64,000 nt of DNA from Polyangiaceae bacterium (GCA_020633205.1 JACKEB010000011.1:124001-188000); one strand, 5' to 3'. Shown: positions 34,090-43,200, numbered from the stretch's first letter. Numbers and translations: made by a program. The notes: generated by a model from the sequence alone, not told the origin.

Positions 34090-34826
34090 CCCAGGCGGAA
34101 GTCTTTGATGACCCTCACCCCTTGCGCGAGCGCCGGCGGGTTCGGGGCGTGTTGGGTCAGGAGCAGGTAGTGCGTTGCCTCGGGGAAAAACTCGTGGAAG
34201 ACGTTGCAGTTGCCCGGCTCGTTGTCGAACGTCGCCACTACGTGCCCGATGCGCTTGAACTCAGGCGTGACCGCGCGCTTGAAGTCCAAGTCAGGCGTCT
34301 CGAAATCGGGCTTCAGCACCAGCTCCGTGCCCGGCACACCAACGGGGAAGCCGCGATCGCGCAGGCTGGCTAGGCTGCCAAGCGCCATATTGGGCAGGTC
34401 ACGGCCCGTGAAGTAGGCGAGGTTGCCGCCCGCCTCGTAGCACGCGCGCGCGAACTCGACGGCGCCGGAAAGGGGCACGTCGTGCAGCAGCGTGTCGTCG
34501 CGAAAGAACCGCTGCTTCCAGACTTCGAGTGCCTCGCCGACCAGCGCTTCATCAACGCCGCGTTCGCGCAACGCATCGGTGACCAAATAGCCGAGCTGGG
34601 AAGGGTCCAGGCTGTGAATCGCCTCGACAGCCTTGGGGTGAGCCGCGGCCCAGTGGTCCGCGGCCTCCCGCAGGATAGCGACCGTGCGTGGGCGATTGTC
34701 GAGCAACGTGCCATCCAGATCGAAGACGACCACTGCGCGCTGCTGGCCACTGCGGAGCGCCTTGCACTGATCGATGATTGTTTGGAGTTCCTTGCTCTGA
34801 TCGGCGAGCGTGAGGGCAGTGAACAT
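34086..34826 (-). CDS. HAD superfamily hydrolase
   Basis: Phosphatase-type enzyme of 246 aa. Motif I VVFDLDGTLLDNRPR gives the nucleophile Asp and the DxDGT pattern. Motif II LAYFTGRD is present, and a late acidic motif (ATFDNEPGNCNVFHE) plus a Lys in the preceding segment complete the active site. The cap region covers about residues 55-135. It follows pyrD directly (adjacent stop and start) and overlaps the lipoprotein gene, so it is in the pyr operon. It might act on a nucleotide monophosphate, which is inference; sequence alone does not assign a substrate. Confidence 0.85.
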   Translation of the reverse strand: MFTALTLADQSKELQTIIDQCKALRSGQQRAVVVFDLDGTLLDNRPRTVAILREAADHWAAAHPKAVEAIHSLDPSQLGYLVTDALRERGVDEALVGEALEVWKQRFFRDDTLLHDVPLSGAVEFARACYEAGGNLAYFTGRDLPNMALGSLASLRDRGFPVGVPGTELVLKPDFETPDLDFKRAVTPEFKRIGHVVATFDNEPGNCNVFHEFFPEATHYLLLTQHAPNPPALAQGVRVIKDFRLG

Positions 34827-35744
34827 CTAAGCTCCTTCGGGGCGGCCACGGCCGATCAACTGCGAAGCAGTGAGGCCACGAGCGGCACAGTACTCGGCAA
34901 TGCCGAGGCGAATCTTGTTAGCGGCCAATGGATCCGAGAAGTTCGCCGTTCCGACCTGAACGGCGCTGGCGCCGGCCAGCATGAACTCTACGGCGTCTTC
35001 TGTGGTGAACACTCCGCCGATGCCGATCACCGGGATCTTCAAGGCGCCCACCAGGTCCCACACGATGCGCAGCGCGATGGGGCGCAGCGCTGGGCCGCTC
35101 AAGCCGCCTGTACGGTTCGCCAGGCGCACGCGCCCGGTGCTCGTATCGATCGACATGCCGCGGATCGTGTTGATGGCTGTCACCGCGTCAGCGCCTGCGT
35201 CTTCACAGGCTTTCGCCACCCCAACGATGTCCCCCGCTTCGGGGCTCATCTTGACCCACAGCGGTAGCTTGGTGGCGGCTTTGCAGGCCGCTGTCACCTG
35301 CGCGGCGAGCTTCGGGTCGCGACCGAATTCGATGCCACCCTTGCTGACGTTTGGACAGCTGACGTTCAGTTCGATCGCGGCGACGCCGGTCTCCGACTCC
35401 AGGCGTTCGGTGATCGCGACGAAGTCCTCCACCGAGCTTGCGAAGATATTCGCTACGACGGTCACGCCGCGCTCTCGCAAGACGGGGAGTTTTTCCTTGC
35501 AGAAAAATTCGACACCGACGTTTGCGAGCCCGATGGCGTTCAACATGCCCGCGGGTGTCTCGCAGATGCGCTCCGGCGGATTTCCGTACCGGGGCTCGCG
35601 GCTCAGCCCCTTGGTGCAGATGCCACCAAGCGTCGCCACGTCGTAGAAATCGTCGTATTCGAGCCCGTAGCCGAACGTGCCCGACGCGGTGAGCACCGGG
35701 TTCTGCAGGGTGAGCCCGCCGATTTGGATGCGCTGGTCGCTCAT
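34827..35744 (-). CDS. pyrD: Dihydroorotate dehydrogenase, class 1B catalytic subunit
   Basis: FMN enzyme that oxidises dihydroorotate to orotate in de novo pyrimidine synthesis; class 1B works with PyrK and passes electrons to NAD. Signatures present: LQNPVLTASGTFGYG, ELNVSCPNVSKGG (with the catalytic Cys), KMSPEAGDIVG, NTIRGMSID and IGIGGVFTTEDAVEFMLAGASAVQVGTANF. The length, 305 aa, is standard. Its ATG overlaps the pyrK stop and the next gene follows immediately. Class 1B assignment rests on the neighbouring pyrK and the catalytic Cys in SCPNV. Confidence 0.95.
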   Translation of the reverse strand: MSDQRIQIGGLTLQNPVLTASGTFGYGLEYDDFYDVATLGGICTKGLSREPRYGNPPERICETPAGMLNAIGLANVGVEFFCKEKLPVLRERGVTVVANIFASSVEDFVAITERLESETGVAAIELNVSCPNVSKGGIEFGRDPKLAAQVTAACKAATKLPLWVKMSPEAGDIVGVAKACEDAGADAVTAINTIRGMSIDTSTGRVRLANRTGGLSGPALRPIALRIVWDLVGALKIPVIGIGGVFTTEDAVEFMLAGASAVQVGTANFSDPLAANKIRLGIAEYCAARGLTASQLIGRGRPEGA

Positions 35745-36580
35745 CGCTCACCTCGCTCGACGCGACGTGGAGCATGGTTGCCCTCACCCCAATCGATACT
35801 GGTGGCGTCGATGCACGGACCGTCAGTGCATGCGTAGAGGTAGCCACCGCCGGCGCGCTTGACTGGACAACCGAGGCAAACACCGTAGCCGCAGGCCATG
35901 GGTGTCTCCAGGGAGGCGATGCAGCGGATGCCCTTGGCTGCGCAGAGCTCAGCCACCGCTGCCATCATGCGGTCGGGTCCGCAGGTGAAGACCTCGACGT
36001 CGTCGCTCAAGAGTTCGGGCAGCGGGAGTGTCACGCGGCCAGCGGCGCCGCGCGAGCCGTCTTCCGTGGTGATGTACAGCTCGCTGACGTCCGCAAGCTC
36101 CTCGTTCAGCGGCAAATCGCGATGGGAGCGACCGCCATATACGGCGATCGGCTTCTCGCCGGCGGAGCTGAGCTCGCGCGCGAGATACAAAAGCGGGGCG
36201 ACTCCGACGCCGCCGGCTACCAGTAGCGGTCGTTTCCCGGGGGATACAGCTGGCCAAGTGTTCCCGAGGGGGCCCAGGATTTCGAAGGGCTCACCCGGAA
36301 TGGCTCGAGCCATGCGGATCGTGCCTTCGCCGAACACCTTGATCAAGATTGAGGGGCGGTTGCCTCCGGTGAGAAAGCTCATGGGGCGCGGCAACAGGGG
36401 AGCGTCTCCCCACTCGGCGCCACGCACCATCGCGAACTGGCCGGGCAACGCTTCCATGCCTTCCGGCAGGTCGAAGGTCAGCACGTGGTAGGCGTTCCCC
36501 ATGCTGTCACGCCGCAACAGCGGCGCGGTGACTTGGCGCCGCGGCGTGCGGCTCTTGGTGAGGCTCGAGGGGTCGGGCAT
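35741..36580 (-). CDS. pyrK: Dihydroorotate dehydrogenase electron transfer subunit
   Basis: FAD and [2Fe-2S] protein that transfers electrons from PyrD to NAD. It has the ferredoxin-reductase FAD fold (GQFAMVRGAEWGDAPLLPRPMSF), the NAD-binding GGVGVAPLLYLAREL, and a C-terminal four-Cys cluster CGYGVCLGCPVKRAG with YLYACTDGPC. The length, 279 aa, fits. Its stop overlaps the pyrD start. An N-terminal extension of about 20 residues before the FAD domain is unusual but short. Operon order is pyrK-pyrD-HAD-lipoprotein; pyrH is elsewhere in the window. Confidence 0.95.
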   Translation of the reverse strand: MPDPSSLTKSRTPRRQVTAPLLRRDSMGNAYHVLTFDLPEGMEALPGQFAMVRGAEWGDAPLLPRPMSFLTGGNRPSILIKVFGEGTIRMARAIPGEPFEILGPLGNTWPAVSPGKRPLLVAGGVGVAPLLYLARELSSAGEKPIAVYGGRSHRDLPLNEELADVSELYITTEDGSRGAAGRVTLPLPELLSDDVEVFTCGPDRMMAAVAELCAAKGIRCIASLETPMACGYGVCLGCPVKRAGGGYLYACTDGPCIDATSIDWGEGNHAPRRVERGER

Positions 36581-36588
36581 TGTAGAGG

Positions 36589-37065
36589 TCAGGCGCTGAG
36601 GTTGATCTCGTCGCGGCCTGGTTGGACTTCACCGGACTCGGGGTCGAGGGTCACCATCATCTCGACGGCGTCCTCTCCTGAGTCAGCGTAGTAGCCGCGC
36701 CGGACTCCGATGGCACAAAAGCCGTTGGAGCGATAGAGCCGGATCGCCGCCGCGTTGGATCGACGCACCTCTAGCACGATCAGGCGGGCCCGCATCTGCG
36801 CGGCGAAGTCGAGGAGGGTCACCATCAGCGCTTGCCCGACCCCTTGGCGTTGCAAGCGCTGGCGCGTCGCGATGTTGATCAGGTGCACCTCGTCCGCCAC
36901 CGCCCAAGCCAACAGGAAGCCTGCCACCTCATCGGGGTTGGCGCGCGCCACCCAAACGTGGGCAACGTCTCGGGTTAGCTCGTCGGCTTCCACCGGGGTC
37001 GCTGCCTCCGCGGCAATCTCCAGCACGGCGCTGTGGTCTGCGGGAGTGAGGCGGCTGATCTGCAT
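36589..37065 (-). CDS. rimI: Ribosomal protein S18-alanine N-acetyltransferase-like GNAT
   Basis: GNAT acetyltransferase of 158 aa. The acetyl-CoA loop (ATRQRLQRQGVGQALM) and the block LIVLEVRRSNAAAIRLYRSNGFCAIGVRRGYYADSGEDAVEMM, typical of RimI, are both present; the YYxD tail is a RimI hallmark. In many genomes rimI lies near tsaB, which is not here. It lies directly upstream of pyrK on the same strand, 8 bases apart. RimI naming is by motif; the target is not tested. Confidence 0.85.
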   Translation of the reverse strand: MQISRLTPADHSAVLEIAAEAATPVEADELTRDVAHVWVARANPDEVAGFLLAWAVADEVHLINIATRQRLQRQGVGQALMVTLLDFAAQMRARLIVLEVRRSNAAAIRLYRSNGFCAIGVRRGYYADSGEDAVEMMVTLDPESGEVQPGRDEINLSA

Positions 37066-37185
37066 TGCCGCTCAGGGTCTCCAAGCTCGCTGCGGACTGC
37101 AACCGGGTTCTAGCGCGCGGACTAGTTCTGCGCGCAGCTGTCTCCTTTGGTGCAGCTGACTTTGGTCTCCTTCGCGCGGGTAGGC

Positions 37186-39138
37186 TCAGCGCTGGGAGTT
37201 ACTGGGAGGAATGCTCGATGCGGAGCCGCTGGCAACGACTTGGGCGCGCAAGGCCACGACAGGGCCGTGGAGCACGAGCGCGAGTTGACCACCGCGTCGC
37301 AGCACCGCGCCTGAGTACGGCCCGCGGCGGGCGATGCGCGGTGGCACTGGGTGGATGTTCACAGTCTCCACTGGGAGCACGCGGCTCACCGCAAGGTAGA
37401 CTGGCGTCAAGCCAGCGATGTCCAGCTCGATGGCGGTGGGGAGGGGCTTCTTGCTGGCGGGTAGTCCGAGACAACGCCCGAGGGATATCGCTCCGATGCG
37501 TTCGGAGTTCCTCACCACCCGGCGCGCGTACATCACGGGCAGCGCGAAGCAGTGTTCGTCGTGGGTCAACCACACGGTATCGATCATGCCGCTCTCCGCG
37601 GGCAGCTCGATCAACGCTCGCGCCCCGTTTGGCTCGCGGCTCGTGAGGTGCAAGGTGCCGCCGAGTTTCGTCAGCACCGCCTCCGCCATCGGCAGCCCAA
37701 CCCCTCGCCCCGCGAACGCATCCGGATGTTGCCGCGTGGATACGAATGGCGTCAGCGCTGCGCTGGCGGGGTCCACACTCTCGGCTCCGGGCACCAGCGC
37801 TTGCAGCCCCTGGGCATCGAAGCCGCGCCCGTCGTCCTCGACACTCAGCCGGAGCCAGCCCCCGACGCGGCTCGCGGTGAGCCACAGCTGGCCGCGCCCG
37901 TCGTCAGGGAAAGCGTGGGTGATCGCGTTGCGGACCAACTGCAGCGTCGGGTCCAACAAGCGCTCAGCCAGGCGGCGATCGATGGGTAAGTCACCGCCTT
38001 TGAGCAGCACCCGCACTTGTTTGCCTTGTTGCTCCGCCAGTTCGAGCGCCGCCGACTCCAGGCGCCCCAGCAGCCAGCGCAGACTCGTACGGCGGAGCCC
38101 GGTCAGGTCCCCGCGAGTGCTGGTTGTTTCTGCGCGGATACGATCGCTGCTGGCTCGCATCGCTTGCACGCCGCGGGCCGCCCAACCTGAAGACGTACCG
38201 AGCCCACGGGCAACTTGCTCGACCAGCCGCAGCGCCGCCTCCGGCGCACCCCAAGGGCGGGGCGGCCCGATCATGCGCAGCGCGTCGTTCAAGGTTTCCC
38301 GCTGCTGGCGGGAGCGGGCACCGAACTGAGCGGCGAGATCTGCGGCGCGATTCAGGTCGTCGTGGACTTGCTCGAGGCGCTGGAGTCGATCGAGCAGCGC
38401 GTCCAGCGCCTGCTCTGGAACCTGGATGCTGCCTTGTCCGGGCTCCGAAAGCGGCGGCGGCTGACCCTTGCTGCTCGGCGGGCTGCTCTCTGGAGTCGTC
38501 CGCGCGAGGCGTGCGAGCGTTGCCAGGGCGCGCCGGGGGTCGTCGAGCAGTGCCGCGAGCACCGCGCGGTGCCGGGCGACCTCCACCAGCAGTTGCTTCT
38601 CTCGCTCCAGGTTGCCGCGGCTATTCAGGATGTGCTCCTCGAGGCCGTGGCAATACCAGGTGGTTACATTGTCGCCCTCGGCGCTCGCGGCGCTCTTCAG
38701 GCTGTGCACCACGCGGTACACCTCATCCAGGGCGCGCGGCTCTAGGCGGGGCGCTGCGAGCAATGCGTCGAGAGCCGAGATGCGCTCGCGCATCGCCTCC
38801 AGGTACTCCACTCGAGACGGCTTCGAGAGCGGCCCAAGCCCAAACGGCGGCGCAGGCCACTGAGTAGCAAACGCCGACTGACCCGTGCTCAAGCGCACCG
38901 CCGCTTGGCTGAGCACTTCGCGCACCATCTGGGTGGCCGCGTTTTCACCCGCGCGAAGTCTGCCGCCTAGCTGGTTCAGCACCAGCGCTAGCTCTGACTC
39001 CCCTGCCATCGCCGCGGAGCCTCGTAGGGCGTGGAGCACGCTGCGAGCCTGAGCCGGATCGTCACTCGCGTGGGGCAACCGGCGACCGATCTCCGTCGCC
39101 AAGAGCTTCCTCAGTTCGATGACTTCGCCGTCGCTCAC
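37186..39138 (-). CDS. CheA-like chemosensory histidine kinase with two Hpt motifs
   Basis: 650-residue kinase. Phosphotransfer-type motifs occur at His36 (VLHALRGSAAMAG) and His145 (VVHSLKSAASAEG). A helical dimerisation-type region follows (about residues 245-330). The HATPase has an N box (LVRNAITHAF), DDGRGF and a G2 box (GRGVGLPMAEAVLTKLGG). The C-terminus (SGMIDTVWLTHDEHCFALPVMYARRVV) is a CheW-like SH3 fold. No receiver domain is fused. It is the last gene of a four-gene operon with a response regulator, a CheW-like and a soluble receptor. The inactive-looking first Hpt (HALRGSA) lacks the Lys of classical HxLKG but has Arg. Confidence 0.9.
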   Translation of the reverse strand: MSDGEVIELRKLLATEIGRRLPHASDDPAQARSVLHALRGSAAMAGESELALVLNQLGGRLRAGENAATQMVREVLSQAAVRLSTGQSAFATQWPAPPFGLGPLSKPSRVEYLEAMRERISALDALLAAPRLEPRALDEVYRVVHSLKSAASAEGDNVTTWYCHGLEEHILNSRGNLEREKQLLVEVARHRAVLAALLDDPRRALATLARLARTTPESSPPSSKGQPPPLSEPGQGSIQVPEQALDALLDRLQRLEQVHDDLNRAADLAAQFGARSRQQRETLNDALRMIGPPRPWGAPEAALRLVEQVARGLGTSSGWAARGVQAMRASSDRIRAETTSTRGDLTGLRRTSLRWLLGRLESAALELAEQQGKQVRVLLKGGDLPIDRRLAERLLDPTLQLVRNAITHAFPDDGRGQLWLTASRVGGWLRLSVEDDGRGFDAQGLQALVPGAESVDPASAALTPFVSTRQHPDAFAGRGVGLPMAEAVLTKLGGTLHLTSREPNGARALIELPAESGMIDTVWLTHDEHCFALPVMYARRVVRNSERIGAISLGRCLGLPASKKPLPTAIELDIAGLTPVYLAVSRVLPVETVNIHPVPPRIARRGPYSGAVLRRGGQLALVLHGPVVALRAQVVASGSASSIPPSNSQR

Positions 39139-39159
39139 GCTGGTATTTCCGTGCGGTTT

Positions 39160-39942
39160 CTAAGGCTCGTTTCGGCTCAGGCTCTTCAGCACCTGCTTGA
39201 GCTCGGAGATGGCTGGCAGCAGAGGCTCGAGCGCGCTGGCCGCGGAGCTCTTGCTCGTCAGTTGAGTCAGTGAGGAGAGCAGACCCTCGGCGTGCCTTGC
39301 CGCCGCGGCAACGTGCTTGGCAAGCTCGGGATCTGTGCCAGTGACTTTTTGGACCCGGCGACCCAGCTCCTGGACGTCGTCGTTCATTTGTCGCCCCGCC
39401 GCCTGCGCGCTCAAGAGTTCATTGGCGATGTCTTGGGCGTGGGCTTGCGCCTGCTCCAGGTCTGCCAGGGCGTCTTCGCGTTCCGAGTCCAAATGGATGA
39501 TCTGCGCGCCGTAGCCTTCGGCTGCCTCGAGGCCGCGCTCCACCAGCGCGCGAACTTCTTCCGCGACCAGGAGTAGCGGAGTACCCGCGGGCTCGCCCAG
39601 GCGCGCACCTTCGAGGCCAGCGTTGAACGCGATCAACTTGATGCGCTCGAGGGCGTCCTTGATCGGCGCTGCGCTGGACTTCAGCTCCCGCAGGCGCTCG
39701 TTCGTGCGGTGTAGGTGCTGGCGCACGCCGTCGAGCGCGCTGCGCTGCTGGGTTGCTTTGGCGCCTGCTCCGCCGAGCAAGCTCAGGGTGCGGCTGGTGC
39801 TTTGAACCAGGGCGTCGTGTTGCTCGAAGAGCTGGGCGTCGTCGATAGCGCTGCTCTTCTTCGACTCCCGGCGGCGACTGGCGCTGGCCATCAGGCTCAT
39901 CAAGCCATCGACTAGCGTTCCGCCTTTTTGGGCTTTGAACAT
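39160..39942 (-). CDS. Soluble MCP-like chemoreceptor signalling protein
   Basis: 260 residues, almost all helical, no signal or transmembrane helix, so cytoplasmic. The centre resembles the methyl-accepting receptor hairpin: IKLIAFNAGLEGARLGEPAGTPLLLVAEEVRALVERG (about residues 100-137), where the receptor consensus has LALNAAIEAARAGE and EVRKLA. The upstream helix (TLSLLGGAGAKATQQRSALDGV) and downstream coiled coil are shortened. There is no ligand-binding domain. It is probably the receptor partner for the adjacent CheW-like and CheA-like proteins; function in signalling is inferred from those neighbours. Confidence 0.8.
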   Translation of the reverse strand: MFKAQKGGTLVDGLMSLMASASRRRESKKSSAIDDAQLFEQHDALVQSTSRTLSLLGGAGAKATQQRSALDGVRQHLHRTNERLRELKSSAAPIKDALERIKLIAFNAGLEGARLGEPAGTPLLLVAEEVRALVERGLEAAEGYGAQIIHLDSEREDALADLEQAQAHAQDIANELLSAQAAGRQMNDDVQELGRRVQKVTGTDPELAKHVAAAARHAEGLLSSLTQLTSKSSAASALEPLLPAISELKQVLKSLSRNEP

Positions 39943-39979
39943 CGGCTTCTCCCGGGACCATCCAGAGTGCGCCTACAGC

Positions 39980-40420
39980 CTACTCCAATGCGTCCATCAG
40001 TTGGGCCAGGTCGAGCGCTTCCACCGACTGGCCTCCAAACTCCACGTGGGATGCGTCCAGGCGCTCGAAGGCACCGCTCGCCAGGACCTTCACGCCACTG
40101 ATCGCGACACTCTCGGTGGGGCCATCTGCGGGTGCTGGGTCCACACTGGATGTCACGCTCTCCCACAGCTCACACAGGACAAGCTCCGCGGCGGTGCCAG
40201 CGGTCGACTCGCCCAGCGCCACTACGGGAATGACCTGGCCCGTGACCAGCGCCATGCCAAGCCGTGAGTTTGGGAGCGCCGAGACGGTCACGCCGCTCAC
40301 TACTCGCTGTGCGATCCGCGCGGATAAGAACGCCGACTGCTGAGTGCGAGCGATCTGCAGCACCAAGCCGTAAGCCTTGCCACGCGGCGTGGTCTGGTCA
40401 GGTTCGGCTCTTCCTTGCAT
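39980..40420 (-). CDS. CheW-like coupling protein
   Basis: 146 residues, divergent CheW-type SH3-like fold (SAFLSARIAQRVVSGVTVSALP; GMALVTGQVIPVVALGE; ELVLCELW; VAISGVKVLASGAFERL). It lies between the response regulator gene and the MCP-like gene. No second domain. The assignment rests on this position and the beta-strand pattern, with a GxVxPVVALGE-like segment corresponding to CheW's GxxIPVIDLR. Confidence 0.75.
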   Translation of the reverse strand: MQGRAEPDQTTPRGKAYGLVLQIARTQQSAFLSARIAQRVVSGVTVSALPNSRLGMALVTGQVIPVVALGESTAGTAAELVLCELWESVTSSVDPAPADGPTESVAISGVKVLASGAFERLDASHVEFGGQSVEALDLAQLMDALE

Positions 40421-40479
40421 GGTCCCCGGTGGTCAGGTCGCGCCGTCCGGTGCCGCCGGGGCGGCTGTGCGGGCCGGCT

Positions 40480-41889
40480 CTAGCCTTCGATGCGCACCAG
40501 CCGGGAGTTTACGAACTGGTAGAGGATCTTGCATACGTCGAAGGAGCTCGCGTGCACCTCGGCGACGATCTCGCGCACCGTGCGCTCGCCATCGATCGCG
40601 GCGAGCACAGTGGCTTCGAGCTTCGTCAGCTCACCCTGCTTGCCCATGCGCTCGATGGCCATCGGATCTTGGTACAGCACGTTCTCGAAGTCGAAGCTGC
40701 CTTCGATGAGCCGCCACTCGTCGACGCGGCGGAAGCCTTCCATCACGATTGCTCCAGTGGGCAGGCCCAAATCCGCGGCTCTCGCGGCCTCTGACAGGTC
40801 ATCCAGCTTGAAGCTGAAGCGACCGGAGTTCCAGCGCACGACCTCGTAGATCAGCTCACTGGCTTGACGAATCAGGCCCTTCTTCAGCTGCTCTTCATTG
40901 ATCAGCCCGCGCTCGATCATCGCCTGACCAATCATCGTGCGCACGAGCGAGCCCGACTGGGACCCAGACGGGGGACTCTGCTCCAGGTACTCGGTGAGCT
41001 GTGCCTCTTTCAGCGCGCCGTCTTGCACCAGGTAGCGACCGACGCGGAACTCACCATGAAGCCCCGCCGAGGTAGCCAAGCAGAGGTGACCCTCTTTGAT
41101 GTAGAGCAAGATGCTCGCGCCCTTGCGCGTCCGTACCGTGAGGCTGCCGGTCTGGCGCTGGAGTGAGAGCAGCTGAAGGATTTCCGCGATGGAAATGACC
41201 GACACATTGCCGGTAAGCGCATCTGCGTTCTGACTCGTCTCCAGCAAGCCACCGAGCGTTTGACCCAGTTGAATCACCGTGTCTGGGGTCAGCATGCGCT
41301 GAAACGCCATCTGATAGCTGCGATCGTCTCCGCCAGGCGGCAGCAACTCGGGTCGCAGAATGTCAGCGAGTGCGTCGGCGAAGTCCATTGCCACGCGGAC
41401 ACGATTGACCCCACCCGACTGGGTCCAGGAGAGCGAGCTCGGGCGAATGCTGTCGACGACGTCGTCCTCTTCCAGCATCGTCTCGGCGTCAGGTACCGGA
41501 CGCGCGCGACCTTCCTTGTGCTTGTGGATTGCCCCTTCAACGACTGCGATCAGGCCGCGCGCATCGAAGGGCTTCGTGATCGCGTCGATGGCGCCGGTTT
41601 GCTGGACGAACTGGCCGCGGATCTTGTCGCCCTTGGCGCTCATCAGCACCACGGGTAGGTTCCTGATCTCCTGCTTGGCGCGCAGCTCTCGGCAGAACTG
41701 ATAGCCGTTCATGCGCGGCATCACGAAGTCGAGCAGGATCAGATCGAACTCGGGGTCGCGCTCCAGCTCTTCGAGCGCGTACTGACCATCCTTGGCCTCC
41801 ACCGGCTTGAACGCGTTGCGCTCAAGGATCGAGCTGACGACTTTGCGAATCGTCGAGCTGTCATCCACTACCAAGATACGGCCGCCCAT
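40480..41889 (-). CDS. Response regulator with DUF4388/PATAN-like C-terminal domain
   Basis: 469 residues. The N-terminal receiver has Asp9/Asp10, the phospho-acceptor Asp54 (ILLDFVMPRM) and Lys106 (ITKPFDA). The linker is Arg/Pro-rich. From about residue 195 comes a DUF4388/PATAN-type region (GNVSVISIAEILQLLSLQRQTGSLTVRTRKGASILLYIKEGHLCLATSAG). A helical tail (ATVLAAIDGERTVREIVAEVHASSFDVCKILYQFVNSRLVRIEG) ends it. It heads the operon and is the only receiver in it, so it is the likely target of the CheA-like kinase. Domains of this type occur in gliding and motility regulators. Confidence 0.88.
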   Translation of the reverse strand: MGGRILVVDDSSTIRKVVSSILERNAFKPVEAKDGQYALEELERDPEFDLILLDFVMPRMNGYQFCRELRAKQEIRNLPVVLMSAKGDKIRGQFVQQTGAIDAITKPFDARGLIAVVEGAIHKHKEGRARPVPDAETMLEEDDVVDSIRPSSLSWTQSGGVNRVRVAMDFADALADILRPELLPPGGDDRSYQMAFQRMLTPDTVIQLGQTLGGLLETSQNADALTGNVSVISIAEILQLLSLQRQTGSLTVRTRKGASILLYIKEGHLCLATSAGLHGEFRVGRYLVQDGALKEAQLTEYLEQSPPSGSQSGSLVRTMIGQAMIERGLINEEQLKKGLIRQASELIYEVVRWNSGRFSFKLDDLSEAARAADLGLPTGAIVMEGFRRVDEWRLIEGSFDFENVLYQDPMAIERMGKQGELTKLEATVLAAIDGERTVREIVAEVHASSFDVCKILYQFVNSRLVRIEG

Positions 41890-42118
41890 GAGGCGCCCGA
41901 GCGTAGACGAAAAGCTGCCGCTTTGAAGCCCGCATTGGGCACAAGGTTCCCGAAAGCGGGCGGCCGCTCAGACCCGTGCGCGAAACAAACAACGCGATGC
42001 GCCACCGTTTGCGTTGCCCCCCATTGGCTACGCGACGTGTGGAGCCGGATTGCGATCACACGCGCTAGGCGCGTGAAAGCTTTCGGTGCGCATGCTCCGC
42101 CGCATAGGATGCGCTGCG

Positions 42119-42766
42119 ATGGCGGGTTCGAAGGTCCACCCAGCGGCTTTGTGGCTGCCCATCGTCGTTGGCTTGGTGCTCGCCTTGGGTTGGGTGGCGT
42201 TGCGCAAACCCTCACCCCCAAACCCAGAAACCGACGGAGCTGGAACTGCCGCTCCAGAGGGATCGGCGACCAACCAAGAGGCGGAGCAGCCGTCGACGGC
42301 AGTGACCCATGAGGGTTGGGAGGCGCCTTCCAATCCTCCTTTGCCGCCGCCCGAGGACACCAGCCGGCAATGGGACTCCGAGCAGCTGCCAGAGCCCGAC
42401 GACTTGAGCCCAGCAGCACCCGCTTCAATGAAGCGCGCCCAGGGGCTACTCAAGGAAAAGCAGTTTGCCCGGGCGCGTGGCGAGGCGATGGCTTGTTTGA
42501 AGGTGGACCCTAGCAATAAGGCCTGCCAGCGCGTTCGTGTGCACAGCTACACGCAGCAGTATCCGATGGGTGAGACCAGGAACATCCTCGGCTGGTGCTT
42601 GTCAGCGTTCAGCTCAGACTTGGACTGTTTGCGCGCTCTGCGTGAGTTCCATGCCGCCAAGGGACAACGAGTCGAAGCCTCGGGGATTTCCGCAGAGATT
42701 CGTGAGCGCTTTCCCGACGAGGAGCTCGAGATGCAGCCGCTGCCTGAGTCGCGGCCCGCGGACTAG
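42119..42766 (+). CDS. Membrane-anchored hypothetical protein with TPR-like C-terminus
   Basis: 215 residues from ATG 42119 (AGGA 9 bases upstream); a longer frame opens at 42086. An N-terminal transmembrane helix (LWLPIVVGLVLALGWVAL) is followed by a Pro-rich linker. This linker DNA contains a copy of the dispersed G-rich motif (42210-42225). The C-terminal 100 residues are helical with TPR-like spacing (MKRAQGLLKEKQFARARGEAMACLKVDPSNKAC). Two Cys pairs suggest a periplasmic disulfide. Function unknown. Confidence 0.65.
   Translation: MAGSKVHPAALWLPIVVGLVLALGWVALRKPSPPNPETDGAGTAAPEGSATNQEAEQPSTAVTHEGWEAPSNPPLPPPEDTSRQWDSEQLPEPDDLSPAAPASMKRAQGLLKEKQFARARGEAMACLKVDPSNKACQRVRVHSYTQQYPMGETRNILGWCLSAFSSDLDCLRALREFHAAKGQRVEASGISAEIRERFPDEELEMQPLPESRPAD
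42210..42225 (-). repeat. Dispersed G-rich motif, copy inside a gene
   Basis: CCTCACCCCCAAACCC on the plus strand, inside the Pro-rich linker of the preceding gene. Reverse complement is GGGTTTGGGGGTGAGG, matching the 16860 copy at 15 of 16 bases. Confidence 0.55.
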
Positions 42767-43141
42767 TCAGCCGGCGTCGTCGAAGGGCTTCTCTGCTGGC
42801 GGCGGGTCTGCGATCTCACGCACCTCGATTTCGCCGCCTTGAGAGACGCTTGGGCACTCGCCCGCCAAGCGCGCTGCTTCGCCAATGTTCGCGGCACGCA
42901 GGATCAGCACGCCGATGATCAGGTCGCGACTGTCGGCGAACGGGCCGTCAATCACCAAGCGATCCGCGCTCTTGCGCACCCGACAGCGATTGTCGTGGAT
43001 CAGGAACTCGTGCATGGCCAAGCGCCCATCGGCGGTGAGCTTCTGACACCACTCGACGAGACGCGTGGCTAAGCGTTCCCTGGCTTCTGCCTGGCTAAGC
43101 CTCAGGTCTCCCTGACGCAGCAGTAGCAAGTAGCTCTTCAT
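42767..43141 (-). CDS. YCII-related domain protein
   Basis: 124 residues, ferredoxin-like alpha-beta fold. The opening MKSYLLLLRQGD, the DGPFADSRDLIIGVLILRAANIGEA block (the DGPF-type signature) and a C-terminal EVREI segment match the YciI/DGPF family. The family includes possible hydrolases and fused accessory domains of sigma factors; no sigma gene is adjacent. It converges with the preceding plus-strand gene (stop codons back to back) and diverges from the methyltransferase. Confidence 0.85.
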   Translation of the reverse strand: MKSYLLLLRQGDLRLSQAEARERLATRLVEWCQKLTADGRLAMHEFLIHDNRCRVRKSADRLVIDGPFADSRDLIIGVLILRAANIGEAARLAGECPSVSQGGEIEVREIADPPPAEKPFDDAG

Positions 43142-43200
43142 CGCGCGGAGAGAGCATCTGCAGTGTGAGCCTGAGGTGCAAGCGCTATAAGGACGGGAGA

